NCBI RefSeq assembly: GCF_031458255.1
Contig: NZ_JAVDYC010000001.1
Coordinates: 8,604,501 to 8,668,500, forward strand
From: Catenuloplanes niger
Lineage (GTDB): Bacteria > Actinomycetota > Actinomycetes > Mycobacteriales > Micromonosporaceae
Reading direction: 5' to 3'
DNA length: 64,000 nucleotides
The translations under genes were made by a program, and so were the position numbers. Under the pieces are notes generated by a model, which ran no database searches, was not told the DNA's origin, and saw only the letters and a list, made by a program, of their open reading frames with translations. Below are positions 43,680-51,414 of this stretch, one piece after another (the first letter of the stretch is position 1; the number at the start of each line of letters is the position of its first letter).

Positions 43680-44982
43680 GCGTCCCGTCGCCGCCCGGCT
43701 GCTCGTCGCGATCTGGCTCGGCCAGCTCGCGTCGCTGATCGGCTCCAGCCTCACCGCGTTCGTGCTCGGTGTCTGGGTCTACCAGCGCACCGGCTCCGTG
43801 CTGCAGTTCTCGCTGATCTTCCTGGCCGCGACCGTACCGGCACTGCTGGTGGCCCCGCCGGCCGGCACGGCCGCGGACTCCGGGGACCGGCGGGTGCTGA
43901 TGCTGCGCGCGGACACCGCGGCCGCGGCCGGGACGCTCGCGCTGGCCCTGCTGGTCGCTGCGGACGCGCTGGCGGTGTGGCACATCTACCTGGCGACCGC
44001 GCTGACCGCGGGCGCGTCCACCGTGCACCAGGTCGCCTACCAGTCGATGACTCCGGCGCTGGTCGGCACCCGGCACCTGGCCCGGTTCAACGGGTTCATG
44101 CAGATCTCCCGGGCCGTGCAGATCGCGGCCCCGCTGGTCGCGGGTGCGCTGGTCGTCACGATCGGGATCGGCGGCGTCCTCGCGATCGACCTGCTCACGT
44201 TCGCGATCGCGGCCGGCACGCTCCTGCTGGTGCGGTTGCCGGCCGCGATCACGCGCCCACCCGGCGACAGCACGGCGGCGAGGCCGCGCGGCGGCGCCGC
44301 GGAGGGCTGGCGGCACCTGCGGGCCCGGCCCGGCCTGCTGCACCTCGTGGTCGTCTTCGGTGTCTTCAACTTCCTGTTCGGCATCGCGGGCGTGCTGATC
44401 CAGCCGCTGATCCTGTCGTTCTCCGACCCGGCCACGCTCGGCGTACTGATGTTCGCCGGCGGCGCGGGCCTGTTCGCCGGCAGTCTCGTCATGGGCGCCT
44501 GGGGCGGGCCGCGACGCCGCAGCCGGGCCGTGCTCGGCGGGCTGGCCGGCGGTGGCGTCGCGCTCGCGTTGCACGCGCTCGCACCGTCACCGTGGCTGAT
44601 CGGCGTGGTCGCGCCGCTGTTCCTGTTCACGCTGCCGATCGTGAACAGCTCCACGATGACGCTGCTGCAACTCAAGACCGCGCCCGAGCTGCTCGGCCGG
44701 GTGACGGCCGCCGCCCGGGTGATCGGCGACGCCGCCGTGCCGCTCGCCTACCTGCTGGCCGGCCCGCTCGCGGACGCGGTCGCGGAACCGCTGATGGCAC
44801 CGGGCGGCGCGCTCGCGGACACGGCCGGCGCGGTGATCGGCACCGGGCCGGGCCGCGGGATCGCGCTGCTGTTCGTGGTCAGCGGCCTCGCGATGGTGCT
44901 GCTCGCCGCGATCACCGCGGCCACCCGGACCCTGCGCCGCGCCGACGACCTGCCGGACGCCGTGCCCGCCACCGCGGTCTGA
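43672..44982 (+). CDS. MFS exporter of the NRPS cluster
   Basis: 436 residues with about 12 hydrophobic segments; N-terminal LLVAIWLGQLASLIGSSLTAF and VWVYQRTGSVLQFSLIFLAA are typical of the MFS branch 'enterobactin exporter / EntS-like' with a GWRHL cytoplasmic loop (AEGWRHLRARPGLL). There is no ATPase. It overlaps NRPS4 by eight bases and hence is cotranslated. It probably exports the product of the cluster and gives self-resistance. Confidence 0.9.
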   Translation: MTERPVAARLLVAIWLGQLASLIGSSLTAFVLGVWVYQRTGSVLQFSLIFLAATVPALLVAPPAGTAADSGDRRVLMLRADTAAAAGTLALALLVAADALAVWHIYLATALTAGASTVHQVAYQSMTPALVGTRHLARFNGFMQISRAVQIAAPLVAGALVVTIGIGGVLAIDLLTFAIAAGTLLLVRLPAAITRPPGDSTAARPRGGAAEGWRHLRARPGLLHLVVVFGVFNFLFGIAGVLIQPLILSFSDPATLGVLMFAGGAGLFAGSLVMGAWGGPRRRSRAVLGGLAGGGVALALHALAPSPWLIGVVAPLFLFTLPIVNSSTMTLLQLKTAPELLGRVTAAARVIGDAAVPLAYLLAGPLADAVAEPLMAPGGALADTAGAVIGTGPGRGIALLFVVSGLAMVLLAAITAATRTLRRADDLPDAVPATAV

Positions 44983-45021
44983 CTCCCTACCCCCGAAGCG
45001 CAGTCCTGGAGGAGCACGCAC

Positions 45022-46059
45022 ATGCCCGTACCGTTGCACGGTCTCGATCCGGAAGCGTTTCCGGCGGCATATCTCGATCTGCTGGACGCGGTGTCGTTCC
45101 GCGCCGCGGCCGCGGGCGCGCGGCTGGGTGTCTTCGACGCGCTGGCCGGCGAGCCGCTGACCGCGGAGCAGGCCGCCGCCCGCACCGGCACCGACCCGGC
45201 GGGACTGCGGATCCTGCTCGACGCGCTGGCCGGCTACGGCTACCTGGACCGGGACCGGGACCGCTACGCCGACACGCCGCACACCGCCCGCTGGCTGCGC
45301 ACGGACGCGCCGGACAGCTTCGTGCCGGTGCTCCGGTTCTGGGCCGCGGTGCTCGACCACCGGTGGGGTGACCTGGAGGAGTCGGTCCGGCGCGGCGAGC
45401 CGTCCGGTGACTTCTACGCCTGGCTGGAGCGGCACCCGGACACGCTGGCCGACTTCCAGACCATGCTGCGCCGGCTGGCCGCGCACCTCGGCGACGAGAT
45501 CGTGGCACTGACCCCGGCCGGCGCGGACCGCAGTCTGCTCGACCTCGGCGGTGGGCACGCCGGCTACACGGTCGCGTTCCTGCGGGCCCGGCCCGGGCTG
45601 CGGGCCACCGTGGTCGACCTGCCGGGCGCGCTCGAGCGGGGCGCCCGGACCGTGGCCGAGGCCGGCCTGGCGGACCGGGTGACGCTGCGCCCCGGCGACC
45701 TGTTCACCACGGACCTCGGCCACGGCCACGATCTGGTGCTGCTGTGCAACATCGTGCACGGTTACCGGCCCGCCGACGTGCGCACGCTGCTGCGCCGGGC
45801 CGCGACCGCGCTGCGGCCCGGCGGCCGGCTGACGCTGCTGGAGCCGCTGGCGGACGTGCCGTCCCGCGGTCCCGGACCGGCCGAGGCGTTCGTCCGGATG
45901 TTCAGCCTGAACCTGTTCCACACCCAGGGCGGCCGTGCCTACGGCATGCCGGAACTGGCCGCGCTGCTGACCGAGGCCGGCTTCACGGACGTCCGGGAGG
46001 CACCGCTGGCCGGCTCCGACACCGACCACGTCGTCACCGCGCTCCGCGCCCCGGCCTGA
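45022..46059 (+). CDS. SAM-dependent O-methyltransferase
   Basis: 345 residues, class I methyltransferase of the acetylserotonin/CrtF-like family: an N-terminal dimerisation winged helix (AAAAGARLGVFDALAGEPLT; YADTPHTARWL), motif I LLDLGGGHAGYTVAFL, acidic ATVVDLPGALERG, GDLFTTDL, and LCNIVHGYRPADVRTLLRR near the active site (His in IVHGY takes the catalytic-base place). The C terminus has FHTQGGRAYGMPELAALL. It would O-methylate a phenol/enol, e.g. the hydroxyl that the kynurenine monooxygenase homologue introduces. AGGAG lies upstream of ATG 45022, 39 bp after the exporter, so the same operon is likely. It is the last gene of the operon; a long hairpin follows. Confidence 0.92.
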   Translation: MPVPLHGLDPEAFPAAYLDLLDAVSFRAAAAGARLGVFDALAGEPLTAEQAAARTGTDPAGLRILLDALAGYGYLDRDRDRYADTPHTARWLRTDAPDSFVPVLRFWAAVLDHRWGDLEESVRRGEPSGDFYAWLERHPDTLADFQTMLRRLAAHLGDEIVALTPAGADRSLLDLGGGHAGYTVAFLRARPGLRATVVDLPGALERGARTVAEAGLADRVTLRPGDLFTTDLGHGHDLVLLCNIVHGYRPADVRTLLRRAATALRPGGRLTLLEPLADVPSRGPGPAEAFVRMFSLNLFHTQGGRAYGMPELAALLTEAGFTDVREAPLAGSDTDHVVTALRAPA

Positions 46060-46095
46060 GCGGGAAGCGGCGTGGCGCGAGTCCGGCCGGCCCGA

Positions 46096-46137
46096 GATCG
46101 GGGTGTCCCGTGGTGCCGCACCGGGGACGCCCCGATC
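46096..46137. terminator. bidirectional hairpin terminator at the cluster's right end
   Basis: GATCGGGG-T-GTCCC pairs with GGGAC-G-CCCCGATC over a 14-nt loop, with one mismatch. It overlaps the LuxR stop codon and closes both convergent units. Confidence 0.75.
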
Positions 46138-47209
46138 AGGGCCGTTGACCCGGCGTACGGTCGGGGACGGCCCGCTGCCGGGTGTGCACGTCGCCGACGA
46201 CCCGGCCGACCAGCTGGCCGCGGCTGCCGACGCCGAACTTGGCGAACAGCGACTTCAGGTGACCGTCCACGGTGTGCGCGGAGACGCGCAGGCCGGTGGC
46301 GATCGCCGCGGACGGGACCCCGGCGACGACCGACCGCAGGACCTCCTGCTCGCGCGGGCTGAGCGCGTACGCGAGCGCGAGCATGCGGGCGATGTCGGAG
46401 GTCGGCGCCGGCTGGACGACGATCGACACCGTGCCGGCCGCGTCACCGTCCATCGTGGATCCCGACAGTGACAGCCACCGGCCGGTCCGGGTGCGGACCC
46501 GCAGATACGACTCCGCACCCGCGCGGGAGGCCGCCGCCACCTCGTGCAGGCCCATCCGCAGCGGCGACAGCTCCTCGAGCCAGCGGCGGGCGGACTCGTT
46601 GCTCGCCACGGTCCGGCCGCGCGGATCCAGCAGCAGCACGCCGGGTCCGGACGGCGTGTCGGCCGGCGCGGGCGTGCCGGTGCGGCCGGCCGCGCGGCGC
46701 AGCGCCGTCGCGATGCTGCGTGCCACGGCGCGGACCAGCGTGCCCTCGTGCGGCGTGAACGGGGGCCGGCGCCAGCCGCGGAACAGCGATATCGCGCCCC
46801 AGCAGTGGCCGTCGGCGAGGAAGACGACGCGCATCTCGTCGCGGGCGTCGATCATCGGCAGCAGCGTGCGGAACCGGTGGCTGCGGTCCGGCTCGCCGCC
46901 GGTGCTGTGGCCGAGGATGCCGACCGTGCGGCGGGTCCGGGCCAGCTCGGCGAACTTGTCCACGTCGTCGACCAGGTACTCGTTGTGGGTGGCGGCCGCG
47001 CCCCCGTCCGGCGGCATGCCCGCGGAGACCTCGTCGGCGAGCAGCAGCGTCCACGGGTCGACGGCGGCGAAGCAGTACGCGTCGTAGCCGACCACCCGGG
47101 ACAGCCGCGCGGCCAGCTCCCGCCGCAGCGATCGGGAGTCCAGATCGAGCGCGCAGGCACGCTCCACACCGTGCAGCGCGTCGCGCTCCCGGACCGACAT
47201 GCGTGTCAT
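46136..47209 (-). CDS. LuxR-family transcriptional regulator with GAF/PAS-like sensor
   Basis: 357 residues. The C-terminal LuxR HTH (~290-345) is clear: LSPREQEVLRSVVAGVPSAA and VSAHTVDGHLKSLFAKFGV. The N-terminal ~180 residues resemble a GAF domain (LSRVVGYDAYCFAAVDPWTL, GHCWGAISLFRG), followed by a PAS-like segment (VLLLDPRGRTVASNESARRW). No receiver aspartate is seen, so it likely senses a small ligand. It lies convergent to the NRPS operon and divergent from the tandem-cupin gene, which could be its target. ATG 47209 is used; 47200 is an alternative, and neither has a good ribosome site. It could be a cluster regulator, but the divergent partner suggests otherwise. Confidence 0.82.
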   Translation of the reverse strand: MTRMSVRERDALHGVERACALDLDSRSLRRELAARLSRVVGYDAYCFAAVDPWTLLLADEVSAGMPPDGGAAATHNEYLVDDVDKFAELARTRRTVGILGHSTGGEPDRSHRFRTLLPMIDARDEMRVVFLADGHCWGAISLFRGWRRPPFTPHEGTLVRAVARSIATALRRAAGRTGTPAPADTPSGPGVLLLDPRGRTVASNESARRWLEELSPLRMGLHEVAAASRAGAESYLRVRTRTGRWLSLSGSTMDGDAAGTVSIVVQPAPTSDIARMLALAYALSPREQEVLRSVVAGVPSAAIATGLRVSAHTVDGHLKSLFAKFGVGSRGQLVGRVVGDVHTRQRAVPDRTPGQRP

Positions 47210-47230
47210 GAAAACCACCAAGGATAGACG

Positions 47231-47288
47231 GTCGCCGGTACGCGCACCACCCCCGGTTTCCGGCGGGCCGTAGCGGCGGGCCGGCGAC
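47231..47288. promoter_or_regulatory. repeats in the LuxR / cupin divergent promoter
   Basis: Direct repeats CGGCGGGCC at 47261 and 47274 (13 bp apart) lie within a larger inverted pair GTCGCCGG (47231-47238) and CCGGCGAC (47281-47288). They are plausible LuxR-regulator or RNA polymerase contact sites in the 123-bp divergent region. Confidence 0.4.
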
Positions 47289-47332
47289 CTAGGTTCTCGT
47301 CGACGGCCACGATCCGAGGAGACGGAAGCACC

Positions 47333-48325
47333 ATGACACACCCCTACGCGGCATCGGCCGAGGAGCACCAGGAGCTGGAGTGGCTCGGCGGCGGCGTCAT
47401 GCGGGTCCTCCTGGACGGGGAACGGACCGGTGGGCGGCTGGCGATGTTCCGGTCACAGGCACCGGCCGGTGCGGCATCGCCGGCGCACGTGCACTCCCGC
47501 GAGGACGAGATCTTCGTGCTGCTGCGCGGCAGTGCCGTGTTCTGGATCGGTGCCCGGCGGTTCGAGGCCGGCGAGGGGAGCGTGGCGTTCCTGCCGCGGG
47601 GCGTCCCGCACGCGTACCGGATCACCGAGGACGCGGACCTGTTCGCGGTCAGCACACCGGCCGGCCTGGAGAACTTCTTCCGCGGCGCCGGGCGCGACCT
47701 GCGCACGCCCCGGCCGGCGGCGTTCGAGATCACGCCGGCCACGATGGCCGCGGCCGCGGCGGCGAACGGGCAGACCGTCCTCGGCCCGCCGCTGCCGCTG
47801 GACGGTGTGCTGCCGCGCACCGGCTCCGACGCGACCGGCGTGCCGTACGTGGCGCGGGCCGAGGCGCACGAGACGCTGGAGTGGATCGGCGGCGGCCTGC
47901 TGCGGATCCTGCTCACCGCGGAGCACACCGGCGGGCAGCTGGCGATGTTCCGGTCCAGCGCGCCGGCCGGTGCGGCGTCGCCGGTGTACGCGCACGCCCA
48001 CGAGCACGAGATCATCCTGATGCTGAGCGGCAGTGGCGTCTACTGGGTCGGCGAGCACCGTCACGAGCTGCGGCCGGGCGGTCTGGTGCTCGTGCCGCCC
48101 GGCGTGCCGATGGCGCACCGGATCACCGAGGACGCGGAGACGCTCGCGCTGACCACGCCGGGCGGCCTGGAGGCGTTCTTCCGGACCGTGGGCCGGGACG
48201 TGCGCGCGCCCCGGCCGCACGGCTGGGAGATCGACCGTGCGCTGCTGGGCAGGGCGGCCGGGGCGACCGGGCAGACCGTCCTCGGCCCGCCGCCGGACGT
48301 CGACGACCTGATCGCGCTGCCCTGA
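47333..48325 (+). CDS. tandem-cupin (quercetin 2,3-dioxygenase-like) protein
   Basis: 330 residues made of two homologous cupin halves (1-~160 and ~175-330). Each has LEW(L/I)GGG, AMFRS.APAGAASP and the first metal motif: HVHSREDEIFVLL in half one, HAHEHEIILMLSG in half two, then GVPHAYRIT and GVPMAHRIT for the second His. Tandem bicupins of this layout include bacterial quercetinase-like dioxygenases (YxaG) that cleave flavonols or related enols with a metal; both halves keep the metal ligands. The substrate here is unknown. Strong GAGGAG ribosome site before ATG 47333. It is divergent from the LuxR gene. Its last codons are part of a 23-bp tandem repeat. Confidence 0.82.
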   Translation: MTHPYAASAEEHQELEWLGGGVMRVLLDGERTGGRLAMFRSQAPAGAASPAHVHSREDEIFVLLRGSAVFWIGARRFEAGEGSVAFLPRGVPHAYRITEDADLFAVSTPAGLENFFRGAGRDLRTPRPAAFEITPATMAAAAAANGQTVLGPPLPLDGVLPRTGSDATGVPYVARAEAHETLEWIGGGLLRILLTAEHTGGQLAMFRSSAPAGAASPVYAHAHEHEIILMLSGSGVYWVGEHRHELRPGGLVLVPPGVPMAHRITEDAETLALTTPGGLEAFFRTVGRDVRAPRPHGWEIDRALLGRAAGATGQTVLGPPPDVDDLIALP

Positions 48326-48382
48326 CCGGCTCGCGTGCGCTGCACTGACCGGCTCGCGGGCGCTGCCCTGACCGGCTCGCGG
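48314..48382 (+). repeat. 23-bp tandem repeat, three copies, spanning the cupin stop codon
   Basis: Units at 48314, 48337 and 48360 of GCGCTGCCCTGACCGGCTCG plus CGG, differing at two positions. The first includes the codons for ALP and the TGA, so duplication after the gene end copied the stop region twice. Confidence 0.9.
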
Positions 48383-48387
48383 GCGGT

Positions 48388-48415
48388 GCCGGGGCCCCGC
48401 TCGCGGTGCCCCGGC
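48388..48415. terminator. hairpin terminator between cupin and Gfo/Idh genes
   Basis: GCCGGGGC (48388-48395) and GCCCCGGC (48408-48415) form an 8-bp stem over a 12-nt loop, between two convergent genes. Confidence 0.6.
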
Positions 48416-48434
48416 CGTCGACGCGGCCCGCGGT

Positions 48435-49499
48435 TCAGCCCTTCAGTGCCTCGCGGACCGAGGTCCACGAGTGCAGCGCCTCGCGGACCTCGGGCCGTGG
48501 CTCCGCCGCGATCGCCCGCTCGTAGGCGTGTTCCAGCACGTCGTCGACGCGCACCCGGGCGCCGGTCGACGCGGACCGCACCGCGGCCTCGACCATGACC
48601 AGGCTCATCACGTTGCCGTGCACCTCGCCCATGGGCACGTCGCCGGTGCGCAGCGCGTGGGTGAACGCGCGCAGCGCACCGGCGATCTCGACGCCCGGAT
48701 CGTCCGCGACGCCGTCGGTGACCGGAACCGACGAGACCGGCGGGTCGTCGCCGTTCCAGACCGCGGAGCCGTGCTCGGCCGACAGCCGCCACGACCCGTT
48801 CCAGGACGTCTCCAGGCCGGGGGAGCACCAGCTGCCGGTGTAGACGTACCGGACGCCGCCGGTCATCTCGAACGTGGCGGTCGCGGCCGCGTCACCGGCG
48901 TACCAGCTCCACGGCGGGTTGTGCTCCTCGCAGTAGACCGAGACCGGCTCCGCGTCGAGCACGAACCGCGCGGTGTCGAACGGGTGGATCGCCATGTCCA
49001 GCAGCAGCGGGTGGTCCATCGCGTCGCGGAAACCACCGAACCGCGGCGCCCGGAAGAACTCCGTGGTGAGCAGGCCGGGCCGGCCGAGCGCGCGGGCCTG
49101 CGCGCGCAGCGCCCACAGGTGCGCGTTGTAGCGCCGGGACTGGCTGACCATGAACAGCTCGCCGGTCACCTCCGCGGTCGCGACCAGCGACAGCGCCTGC
49201 GCGACCGTCTCCGCGACCGGCTTCTCACCGAGCACCGGCAGGCCGGCGAAGAGCGCCTCCGTGGTGACCGGGTGGTGCGCGGCCGGCACGGTCACGTTGA
49301 TGATCGCGTCCGCGTGCGTCCGCATCGCGAGCGCGACACCGTCCCGCGCGGTCGGCACCCGTCCCGCCACGGCCTCGTCCGCGGCGTCGAGGTCCAGGTC
49401 GGCCACGCCGGCCAGCTCCACCTCGGGATCCGATTCGACGGTACGGATCCAGGCGCGGCCCATCGCCCCCGCGCCGATCACGACGACTCGCAACGTCAC
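48435..49499 (-). CDS. Gfo/Idh/MocA-family oxidoreductase
   Basis: 354 residues. N-terminal Rossmann fold: [25 protein letters not shown]; then [20 protein letters not shown] and [14 protein letters not shown] with the EKP motif (Lys in contact with NAD). The C-terminal alpha/beta domain carries [28 protein letters not shown] with the catalytic His/Asp of this family. Likely an NAD(P)-dependent sugar or inositol dehydrogenase. The GTG start overlaps the stop of the upstream ThuA gene (GTGA), so they are coupled. Together they recall sugar (trehalose/glucoside 3-keto) utilisation pairs, though a transporter gene is absent here. Confidence 0.9.
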   Translation of the reverse strand: MTLRVVVIGAGAMGRAWIRTVESDPEVELAGVADLDLDAADEAVAGRVPTARDGVALAMRTHADAIINVTVPAAHHPVTTEALFAGLPVLGEKPVAETVAQALSLVATAEVTGELFMVSQSRRYNAHLWALRAQARALGRPGLLTTEFFRAPRFGGFRDAMDHPLLLDMAIHPFDTARFVLDAEPVSVYCEEHNPPWSWYAGDAAATATFEMTGGVRYVYTGSWCSPGLETSWNGSWRLSAEHGSAVWNGDDPPVSSVPVTDGVADDPGVEIAGALRAFTHALRTGDVPMGEVHGNVMSLVMVEAAVRSASTGARVRVDDVLEHAYERAIAAEPRPEVREALHSWTSVREALKG

Positions 49500-50260
49500 A
49501 GCGGCCCACCGTACCCGTGGCCGTTGAAGAAGTCCTCGGTGTCGTAGCGCAGCAGCGTCGGCTCGGCCCGCTCCGGGCGCACCGTCACCGCCCACTCGAC
49601 CGCGTTCGCGATGACCTTCCGCACCCCGTCGTGGTGGTACGTCGGGTAGTCCTGGTCACCGGGCCGGAAGTAGAAGATCTTGCCGTGGCCGCGCTTGAAC
49701 GTGCACCCGGACCGGAACACCTCGCCGCCGGAGAACGAGGAGATGAAGACCAGCTCGTCCGGCGCGGGGATGTCGAAGAACTCCCCGTACATCTCGTCCT
49801 CTTCGATGATCATCGGGTGCGGGACGCCGCGCGCGATCGGGTGCGTCGGGTCCACGGTCCAGACCAGCTCCCGGTCGTGCGCGGACCGCCAGCGCAGCGT
49901 GCACGACGTACCCATCAGCTTGGTGAAGATCTTCGACCAGTGGCCGGAGTGCAGCACGATCAGGCCCATCCCGGCCAGCACGTGCCGGTGCACGCGCTCG
50001 ACGACGTCGTCGGCCACGTCCGCGTGCGCGGCGTGCCCCCACCAGGTCAGCACGTCCGTCTCGCGGAGAACGTCCTCGGTCAGGCCGTGCTCCGGGTCCT
50101 GCAGCGTGGCCGTGCGCACGGTCACCCGGTCGCCGAGATGCTGCGTCACACCCTGCGCGATCGCACCGTGCATGCCGTCCGGATAACGGGCCGCGACCTC
50201 CGGTTCATGCTGCTCATGGACGTTCTCGCCCCAGACGGTGACCCGGATCGGTGTGCTCAC
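49496..50260 (-). CDS. ThuA-domain protein (254 aa)
   Basis: ThuA-like class I amidotransferase-like fold: [20 protein letters not shown] at the start, [41 protein letters not shown], then the [22 protein letters not shown] region and [30 protein letters not shown]. Members are linked to trehalose, 3-keto-glucoside and other sugar metabolism (ThuA/ThuB pairs), with ThuB itself a Gfo/Idh oxidoreductase, which exactly matches the coupled downstream gene. The start is GTG 50260 with AGGAGCGCAC upstream. It is divergent from the M23 peptidase-like gene (73 bp apart). The catalytic role is uncertain; a hydratase/isomerase role on 3-keto sugars has been proposed for relatives. Confidence 0.9.
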   Translation of the reverse strand: MSTPIRVTVWGENVHEQHEPEVAARYPDGMHGAIAQGVTQHLGDRVTVRTATLQDPEHGLTEDVLRETDVLTWWGHAAHADVADDVVERVHRHVLAGMGLIVLHSGHWSKIFTKLMGTSCTLRWRSAHDRELVWTVDPTHPIARGVPHPMIIEEDEMYGEFFDIPAPDELVFISSFSGGEVFRSGCTFKRGHGKIFYFRPGDQDYPTYHHDGVRKVIANAVEWAVTVRPERAEPTLLRYDTEDFFNGHGYGGPL

Positions 50261-50333
50261 GTGCGCTCCTTCGCTCGGTCCACCCAGCTTTCCACGTTCG
50301 CCGCTCGCGGTCTCGGCCTGGCACCATCGGACG

Positions 50334-50933
50334 GTGACTGCCACTCGTGTCCGCACCGTCGTCTCCGTCGTCGTGGTCCTGATACTGGCCGGGGTGGCGG
50401 TGTGGTTCGTCGAGCGGACCGTGCGCCCACCGGGCCCGCGACCCGCGTTCCAGCTGCCGGTGGCGTGCGGCGAGACGTGGCGGCTCAGCACGTACCCCGG
50501 GCACGGGGACTTCGACGTCGACCTCTACCCGACCAGCGGCGAGACGTGGGGCCGGCCGGTCCTCGCCGCGTACGCCGGCACCGTGGTCCGGGCCGGCATC
50601 AACGGCCGGCTCGGCGAACGCACCCCGGACAACCCGCGCGGCCCGATGGGGCGCGGCGGCGGCTACTGGGTCCGCATCGACCACGGCGGCAAATGGTCCA
50701 CGCTCTACCTGCACCTGCTCGAGCCGCCGGCGGTCAGCGAGGGCCAGCGCGTCGAGATGGGCGACCAGATCGGCAAGGTCGGCAGCACCGGCGAGTCCAG
50801 CGCCCCCCACCTGCACTTCGAGCAGCTCCGCGACGGCGAGAAGGTCGAGTCGTACTTCGCGGGCGAACGCTCCGGCATCACCCACGACGACGAGGAGTAC
50901 GCCGTCAACCACACCAGCGCGAACTGCCCGTAG
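50334..50933 (+). CDS. membrane-anchored M23 (LytM-type) peptidase-like protein
   Basis: 199 residues. A single N-terminal membrane anchor ([20 protein letters not shown]), then a LytM domain: [12 protein letters not shown] holds the first His/Asp of the zinc site, [28 protein letters not shown] and the HxH in SAPHLHFEQ. Spacing is normal for zinc peptidases that cut peptidoglycan cross-links, and the four usual ligands (H, D, H, H) appear present. Being anchored, it acts in the periplasm-like space outside the membrane. GTG start at 50334. It is divergent from the ThuA gene and codirectional with the small membrane protein at 51029. Confidence 0.85.
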   Translation: MTATRVRTVVSVVVVLILAGVAVWFVERTVRPPGPRPAFQLPVACGETWRLSTYPGHGDFDVDLYPTSGETWGRPVLAAYAGTVVRAGINGRLGERTPDNPRGPMGRGGGYWVRIDHGGKWSTLYLHLLEPPAVSEGQRVEMGDQIGKVGSTGESSAPHLHFEQLRDGEKVESYFAGERSGITHDDEEYAVNHTSANCP

Positions 50934-51028
50934 CCGGCGCTCCGGGAACCGGACGACGCCGGGGCCGGGGCACGCCACGGCACGATCCCGGGACTCGGCG
51001 GGCGGTCCGGATTTGTACGGTGTGCGAC

Positions 51029-51397
51029 ATGGAATCCTCGTCGCGGAAGTCGCGGGCCGGGCGGGTCGCGCTTGCTGTCGTTCTCGGGCTGCTGGCCCTG
51101 GGCGTGCTGGCCGGCCGCGTGCTGTCGCCGAATCTGCTGTTCGCCACGAAGGCCGACCGGCTCGGTTGCCAGGACGGGCTCTGCGTGGAGCGGGTGCATC
51201 GCGGTGAGCGGCTGTTCCTCGCGCCGTACGACGAGATCCGGGTGGGCGCGCGCGACGGCGGCCGGTTCTACTCCGCGAAGAACCCGTTCGACCACGGTGA
51301 CCCGCTGACCGTCGACTGGACCGGCGGCGTCCGGGTCACCGACGGTACGGTCACGCTGTCCTGGGACGCGGCCACGCTGGACCGGCTCGGCGACTGA
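51029..51397 (+). CDS. small membrane-anchored protein (122 aa)
   Basis: MESSSRKSRAGRVALAVVLG starts an N-in membrane helix (to about residue 32, ...LLALGVLAGRVL), followed by an extracellular ~90-residue domain with two cysteines (GCQDGLCVERVHRG), then FLAPYDEIRVGARDGGRFYS and DPLTVDWTGGVRVTDGTVTL. It is beta-rich; I do not recognise a named family. Start ATG 51029 is chosen because the basic tail and helix start there; no ribosome site is obvious. It is convergent with the NB-ARC regulator gene (17 bp apart) with no obvious terminator between. Confidence 0.65.
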   Translation: MESSSRKSRAGRVALAVVLGLLALGVLAGRVLSPNLLFATKADRLGCQDGLCVERVHRGERLFLAPYDEIRVGARDGGRFYSAKNPFDHGDPLTVDWTGGVRVTDGTVTLSWDAATLDRLGD

Positions 51398-51414
51398 CGC
51401 GGCGCCGGCGTCGA

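Larger units (their letters stand above)
24008..46059. other. NRPS biosynthetic gene cluster
   Basis: mbtH (divergent), NRPS1 (C-A-PCP-LanB-like), bridging ORF, NRPS2, bridging ORF, KMO homologue, DUF6875-like, NRPS3, NRPS4 (with reductase), MFS exporter, O-methyltransferase. All plus-strand junctions up to the exporter overlap or touch. No phosphopantetheinyl transferase, thioesterase or epimerase is present. Predicted product: a short peptide aldehyde/alcohol with an unusual tRNA-linked step. Confidence 0.85.

Noticed and set aside
24008-46059. Pyrrolobenzodiazepine cluster
   Set aside because: KMO, methyltransferase and reductive release fit, but four modules and no anthranilate/hydropyrrole set argue against a direct assignment.
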